The notes below the pieces were generated by a model that was not told the origin of the DNA, did not search any database, and was given only the letters and a program-made list of their open reading frames with translations. 22,868 nt of DNA from Paraburkholderia phytofirmans OLGA172 (GTDB taxonomy: Bacteria > Pseudomonadota > Gammaproteobacteria > Burkholderiales > Burkholderiaceae), in NCBI RefSeq assembly GCF_001634365.1, contig NZ_CP014582.1, positions 1-22,868 on the forward strand, read 5' to 3'. Positions 19,998 through 22,868 of this stretch are shown here, piece by piece (the stretch's first letter is position 1; every line of letters begins with the position of its first letter). The position numbers and the translations under genes were made by a program.

Positions 19998-20198
19998 CTA
20001 TCAGTAGTTTTCCGGGTTTGGAATCCGTCTTTCGGGAAAGACTGCTGGACTTACCCCGGTTTTCGGGACGGCCAGGCGCTCCGCGCCGGTTTCGCCGGCA
20101 TGGAACCCGGAGTCGCCGACGCCGCGGGCGTCGGCGCACAGCCTCGGTTTGTCGCTCACACCACATTTTCCGTCGCAGACGGCACTTCATCGGTGCAC

Positions 20199-20303
20199 AG
20201 GGACCATTGAGGGACCATAAAGGGACCATGCCTCAACGCGATTGGATGTGCAGGGACCACCACAGGACACACAAGGGACCATAAAGGGACCATCGAGGGA
20301 CCA
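20199..20303 (+). repeat. Seven GGGACCA repeats on mostly 11-bp phase
   Basis: AGGGACCA starts at 20199, 20210, 20221, 20252, 20274, 20285 and 20296. The spacings are 11, 11, 31, 22, 11 and 11 bp, giving two triplets of adjacent copies with one between. The array ends about 50 bp before the TraK-like gene. It may be that gene's operator, a transfer-related binding region or a centromere. Confidence 0.8.
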
Positions 20304-20354
20304 AAGAAGGAGCCTGCCCTGTAGAATCAGAAGAAATGGGACGAAAACCTGAAA

Positions 20355-20780
20355 ATGATGAACATCAAAGAGTCGCCGAACGATCTCCCGAGCTTCACGG
20401 TCACGTCGCCAGCGCGCACGAAAACCGGGCGGCTCCGCGAGCTTCTCGAAGAAATCGAGGCCGCGCAGACCGCAGGATGGCGAATTGAAAAAATCGTCGA
20501 AGCCCTTCGAGGGCAAGCGCTGGATCTGAGCGTGGATTACATAAAAAACGCGTTGAAACGACTCAGGGCCGAGAGGCGAAATGGCAAAAATCAGAAGGCC
20601 GTGAAAACGGCTGAATCAGCACCAGAAAAAGAGCCTCAACCGGTGGAAAAATCACCGGGCGAGAAACTTGGAAAGCGCGACGGGGAATCTGGAAATGGAA
20701 GAATTTCAGCGGACGGTTTTCGGGATCCCGTGCCTACGTTCACCCGCGATATCCACCGGCGCATCAATCTCGACGAGTAA
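20355..20780 (+). CDS. TraK-like DNA-binding mobilisation protein (tentative)
   Basis: This 141-residue protein has its ordered part at about residues 20-72: RLRELLEEIEAAQTAGWRI, then EKIVEALRGQALDLSVDYIK, then NALKRLRAE. The layout, helix then A..aG..m..I...L...G......Y....v.r, matches as I recall it the core of TraK from IncP plasmids, which binds next to oriT and helps relaxosome formation. The rest is a charged, low-complexity tail (NGKNQKAVKTAESAPEKEPQ) ending RDIHRRINLDE. No clear ribosome-binding site precedes the ATGs at 20355 or 20358. The GGGACCA array directly upstream is its likely target. Confidence 0.5.
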   Translation: MMNIKESPNDLPSFTVTSPARTKTGRLRELLEEIEAAQTAGWRIEKIVEALRGQALDLSVDYIKNALKRLRAERRNGKNQKAVKTAESAPEKEPQPVEKSPGEKLGKRDGESGNGRISADGFRDPVPTFTRDIHRRINLDE

Positions 20781-20891
20781 GACGGGGACGAATTGCTGGC
20801 CGCTTACCCGCGACGGTCAAGGAAAAGCCGATAGCAAGGCAGCAGATGACAGTACCAGCTCGCAGATCCAAGCCCCGCGATAGACTGTCAT

Positions 20892-21323
20892 TCATGGCCC
20901 GATGCCATGCTCCAGGCGCGTGAGAACATCGCAAACGCGGTCATAGCCAGCCTGAGTAGCCATGACGTCCAGCGGGCGACAGCCATTCAGCATCGCATGA
21001 GGATGCAGCATCCATTGCATCGCGCGCACGGAATCTCCAAAAGTTTCCCCGGCCAGTGCCTGCACGTTGAGAATGCGCCGCGCATGCTCCGCAAGCCCCT
21101 CTTCGGCGGAGGACTGCGCGCGCTCGCCTAGCCGCCTCTGCCTGTGCGCTTCGATGCGGACCAAGGCACGCTCCTGTGCCGTCGCCAGTTCAATTTCACC
21201 GCGCGCCCAGCTTTCGAGATCAGCGATCGTCTCGGAATCCAGTTCCAGCCCTTCGAGCCTTTGTGTGGCAATCGCATTTGCCACGGTTGCGCGGCGCCCA
21301 GCCTGTTCGTGTTCGGAGAGCAT
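20892..21323 (-). CDS. VbhA-type antitoxin domain fused to MbcA/ParS-like domain
   Basis: This protein has 143 residues. The N-terminus RATVANAIATQRLEGLELDS contains TQRLEG (20-25), fitting the Fic-inhibitory motif [S/T]xxxE[G/N], and continues ETIADLESWARGEIEL as in VbhA-family antitoxins of Fic toxins. The C-terminus WMLHPHAMLNGCRPLDVMAT with GYDRVCDVLTRLEHGI resembles the MbcA/ParS/Xre (DUF2384) toxin-binding domain that neutralises RES toxins. One protein thus seems to carry two antitoxin modules. No Fic or RES toxin is visible in the window. I chose the start at 21323 for its AGGAAG site; 21350 is an alternative. It follows the 21374 gene closely, probably in one operon. Confidence 0.72.
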   Translation of the reverse strand: MLSEHEQAGRRATVANAIATQRLEGLELDSETIADLESWARGEIELATAQERALVRIEAHRQRRLGERAQSSAEEGLAEHARRILNVQALAGETFGDSVRAMQWMLHPHAMLNGCRPLDVMATQAGYDRVCDVLTRLEHGIGP

Positions 21324-21373
21324 GGCGACTTCCTGTATGTGAACCGTCATTTTCGCAAGACCCGATGAGCGGC

Positions 21374-21760
21374 TCAGGCAAAGATGTCTGCCACCGAGTA
21401 CTGCCGCGTGAATATCCCGGTGTGGCGCGCGAGCACTTCTTCCATCAGGGCAGTCCGATAGCTGGCAAAACAGTCGACAAGCCGCCCTTCCGGGATGGAG
21501 GTGCCTGTCTGGCCGGGCGGAGCTGTATTACCCGCTTGCGCCAGCGCAAGCGCAGTGACCAGCAGCACGGCGCCCGCGGCGATGTCCCCGGGCGCGTCTT
21601 CGTTGGACAGGGCCTGCATCAGATCCCGGACCAGGGCGCGCAACCATCTATCGGGCAGGTTTTGCGGTAGTGCCGCTTCAGGCCCTCGCGTCAGTACCTC
21701 GCGCTGCAGCGCGACCAGGTCGGTCGGAGGGATCTGCCGGGGGCGTCGGACACTGATCAT
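21374..21760 (-). CDS. Hypothetical protein upstream of the antitoxin-like gene
   Basis: This 128-residue, largely helical protein has NLPDRWLRALVRDLMQALSN, an alanine-rich hydrophobic helix GDIAAGAVLLVTALALAQAG (about 58-77) and a C-terminal LVDCFASYRTALMEEVLARH. It has no Fic motif (HPFxx[D/E]GN) and no RES-type pattern, so it is not an obvious toxin. AAGAGG is the only possible ribosome-binding site. The antitoxin-like gene follows after 23-50 bp in the same direction. Confidence 0.6.
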   Translation of the reverse strand: MISVRRPRQIPPTDLVALQREVLTRGPEAALPQNLPDRWLRALVRDLMQALSNEDAPGDIAAGAVLLVTALALAQAGNTAPPGQTGTSIPEGRLVDCFASYRTALMEEVLARHTGIFTRQYSVADIFA

Positions 21761-21806
21761 GCTTCATGAGCCTCTTCTTTGCTTGGCCAGAAAATGGGTC
21801 GTAAAT

Positions 21807-21837
21807 ACCGTGGTCGTATTAGCATGTTACCGTGACC
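21807..21837. promoter_or_regulatory. Direct repeat in divergent intergenic region
   Basis: ACCGTGGTC (21807-21815) and ACCGTGACC (21829-21837) are 22 bp apart, on the same face of the helix. They lie between the divergent XRE gene and the hypothetical/antitoxin operon and are likely binding sites for the XRE protein. Confidence 0.45.
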
Positions 21838-21845
21838 ATACCCGC

Positions 21846-22115
21846 ATGAAAAGGGTCTCTGGTCCGTCCGACGACACGGGTTATCTCATTGCCTTGGGAC
21901 GGGCGATCCGGACTCTCCGGAAAGAACGCGGCCTCTCCCAGGAGTCACTGGCGGACGCCGCCCATGTCGATAGAAGCCACATGGGTAAAATCGAGCGTGG
22001 CGAGCGCAATGTCACCATCCTGAATATCGTCCGGATCTGCTTCGCTCTCGATTGTCCTGCCTCGGAACTGCTCTTACAGGCCGAAAGCCAATTTCTCGCT
22101 CCATCGTCCCGATAG
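21846..22115 (+). CDS. XRE-family transcriptional regulator
   Basis: This 89-residue protein is mostly a single helix-turn-helix domain: LGRAIRTLRKERGLSQESLA, then DAAHVDRSHMGKIERGERN (about residues 17-55), then VTILNIVRICFALDCPASEL. The pattern LSQE.LA......S.IERG.RN is classic Cro/C1. Restriction-modification controller proteins look alike, but no restriction gene is adjacent. The ATG at 21846 lacks a strong ribosome-binding site. It is divergent from the 21760 operon and may repress both directions. Confidence 0.88.
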   Translation: MKRVSGPSDDTGYLIALGRAIRTLRKERGLSQESLADAAHVDRSHMGKIERGERNVTILNIVRICFALDCPASELLLQAESQFLAPSSR

Positions 22116-22269
22116 CCGAGTCGGCAGTGCCTCCGCTTGCCAGTCTGTCCGAAATCGTTCGTTTTCGTACAGGGTCGATACCTAGCGTTTACCCGCATTC
22201 AGCAACAATCCCTTCCTGACATCGGCCTTAATCTTAAGCACATGCTTACCTAGACTGTAGTCACTGATT

Positions 22270-22289
22270 TACGAACAGGGCTGTTCGTA
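22270..22289. promoter_or_regulatory. Perfect inverted repeat upstream of DUF4148 gene
   Basis: TACGAACAG-GG-CTGTTCGTA has perfect 9-bp arms with a 2-bp centre. It ends 32 bp before the start codon. It may be an operator, or a leader hairpin if transcription starts further upstream. Confidence 0.55.
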
Positions 22290-22321
22290 GCAGGACCAAA
22301 CAAAGTCTGGAGGTAAGTATC

Positions 22322-22660
22322 ATGAAGTCCCTTATTCAAGCCGTTGTCGTTGCCGCTGCCCTTGCTGCTCCGGTTGCCGTGTTCGCCCAGTCGAACCAGC
22401 CTGTCACCCGTGCGCAGGTACGCGCCGAACTGGTCCAGCTCGAAAAGGCTGGCTACAACCCCGCCCGTGGCGAAGATCCCTATTACCCGGCCGACCTTCA
22501 GGCTGCTGAAGCCAAGGTGGCGGCGCAAAATGCGCAAACCGCAACGGCACAGGCTCGCGTAGCTGACACCAGCGGCGTTGGTGGCGTCATGAGTGGTTCG
22601 TCGGCATCGGGCGCCCCCGCAGTCGCTAACGGCCCGCGTTCGCTTTACTCCGGTCATTAA
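22322..22660 (+). CDS. DUF4148 secreted protein
   Basis: This 112-residue protein has a Sec signal peptide (MKSLIQAVVVAAALAAPVAVFAQ, cut after AFA-like residues near 22; given here in pieces as MKSLIQ, AALAAP and AVFAQ). The DUF4148 core follows: VTRAQVRAELVQLEKAGYNP and EDPYYPADLQAAEAKVAAQN. The C-terminus is Ser/Gly/Ala-rich and ends RSLYSGH. The family is abundant in Burkholderiaceae and periplasmic or secreted; its function is unknown. The start has GGAGG 8 nt upstream. It looks intact and well expressed. Confidence 0.93.
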   Translation: MKSLIQAVVVAAALAAPVAVFAQSNQPVTRAQVRAELVQLEKAGYNPARGEDPYYPADLQAAEAKVAAQNAQTATAQARVADTSGVGGVMSGSSASGAPAVANGPRSLYSGH

Positions 22661-22830
22661 ACCGTCAGACTGGCGAGCTGCTGGCGCCCCACCCGGTCGC
22701 TAGCATCGCCCTCTGAGCGCGCAGCACCTCTGCGTGCCCTATTTCAATAACTGGCTCGCCACTGCGATCACACCCGGTAGTGGGCCAGTTTCGTATCGAA
22801 TACCTCCGCCGCCGGGTTCCCGGTGGCTTC

Positions 22831-22860
22831 GCTCAGACCTTAGCGGTCTGGGCGCTTTTT
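22831..22860 (+). terminator. Intrinsic terminator
   Basis: A 9-bp stem GCTCAGACC/GGTCTGGGC (one G-U pair) with loop TTAGC is followed by GCTTTTTCTC. It would end transcription from the DUF4148 gene, about 170 bp after its stop. Bases 22661-22830 hold no gene I can support. Confidence 0.8.
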
Positions 22861-22868
22861 CTCTCATT

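Noticed and set aside
20199..20303. CRISPR array
   Set aside because: The repeats are 7-9 bp with almost no spacers and there are no cas genes, so they are binding-site repeats.
19850..20516. Frames on both strands over 19850-20516
   Set aside because: They are translations of the repeat arrays (for example repeated GP/MVP peptides), not proteins.
21495..21845. N-terminal extension of the XRE regulator
   Set aside because: It would overlap the divergent gene at 21374-21760, and the domain is complete from ATG 21846.

Overview
The window looks like part of a mobilisable plasmid, or plasmid-derived accessory DNA, from the Burkholderiales (Paraburkholderia, Burkholderia, Caballeronia or Cupriavidus-like). 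The grounds are a DUF4148 secreted protein, the moderately high GC content, a Rep_3 initiator with iterons, a ParA-type partition pair, an IncP/RP4-like oriT and an IS66 element. No chromosomal housekeeping gene, rRNA, tRNA or CRISPR array was seen.

Backbone (1-6050). The left end holds an oriT core resembling the RP4 nick region (78-130). A parA/small-partner operon follows on the minus strand (749-1758) with a repeat-rich possible centromere upstream, then a small lipoprotein (2572-2724). The replication module comes next: a DnaA box, an AT-rich tract, five iterons about 21 bp apart, an operator palindrome and the rep gene (2950-4100). Two tandem paralogous regulator-like genes (4269-5478, minus) share the same promoter/operator layout, and both are frame-disrupted just after the N-terminal domain. 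An inverted pair of about 94 bp (297-390 and 5707-5799) brackets this segment. Each copy looks like a small RNA gene with two hairpins, a U-tract and an anti-Shine-Dalgarno UCUCCUCC.

Accessory region (6050-15500). This begins with a HigB/HigA-type toxin-antitoxin pair whose operator sits inside the promoter spacer. A junction follows that joins a truncated coiled-coil gene to a truncated hsdS, and the hsdS is itself split by a 2.47-kb IS66 element (7896-10361). Tn3-family-like 38-bp ends occur singly at 7067-7104 and as an inward pair forming a miniature element at 11492-11687. A YodC-like gene and a decayed fragment come before the most interesting locus: a compact minus-strand operon (12284-15487) encoding a HEPN-like protein, a ParA/MinD-like ATPase with a variant KGGVGRST P-loop, and a second P-loop ATPase with GLRGTGKS. 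I read this as a candidate nucleotide-dependent defence or stress system with no name I can assign.

Right part (15690-22868). A tyrosine recombinase is the last gene of a chain of four genes joined by ATGA overlaps. It is followed by an unknown helical protein and a small membrane protein. A gene-poor stretch (19160-20354) is dense in DNA-binding-site-like arrays: a DnaA box pair, a GTAACG pair, six GAACA repeats at 10-11-bp phase, four CGTAATACG sites and seven GGGACCA repeats on mostly 11-bp phase. This lies upstream of a TraK-like gene. The remaining genes are an orphan antitoxin-like protein joining a VbhA-type Fic-inhibitory motif to a MbcA/ParS-like domain, an unknown partner gene, an XRE regulator, a DUF4148 protein and a terminator. 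All family assignments come from reading motifs by eye; no database search was run.
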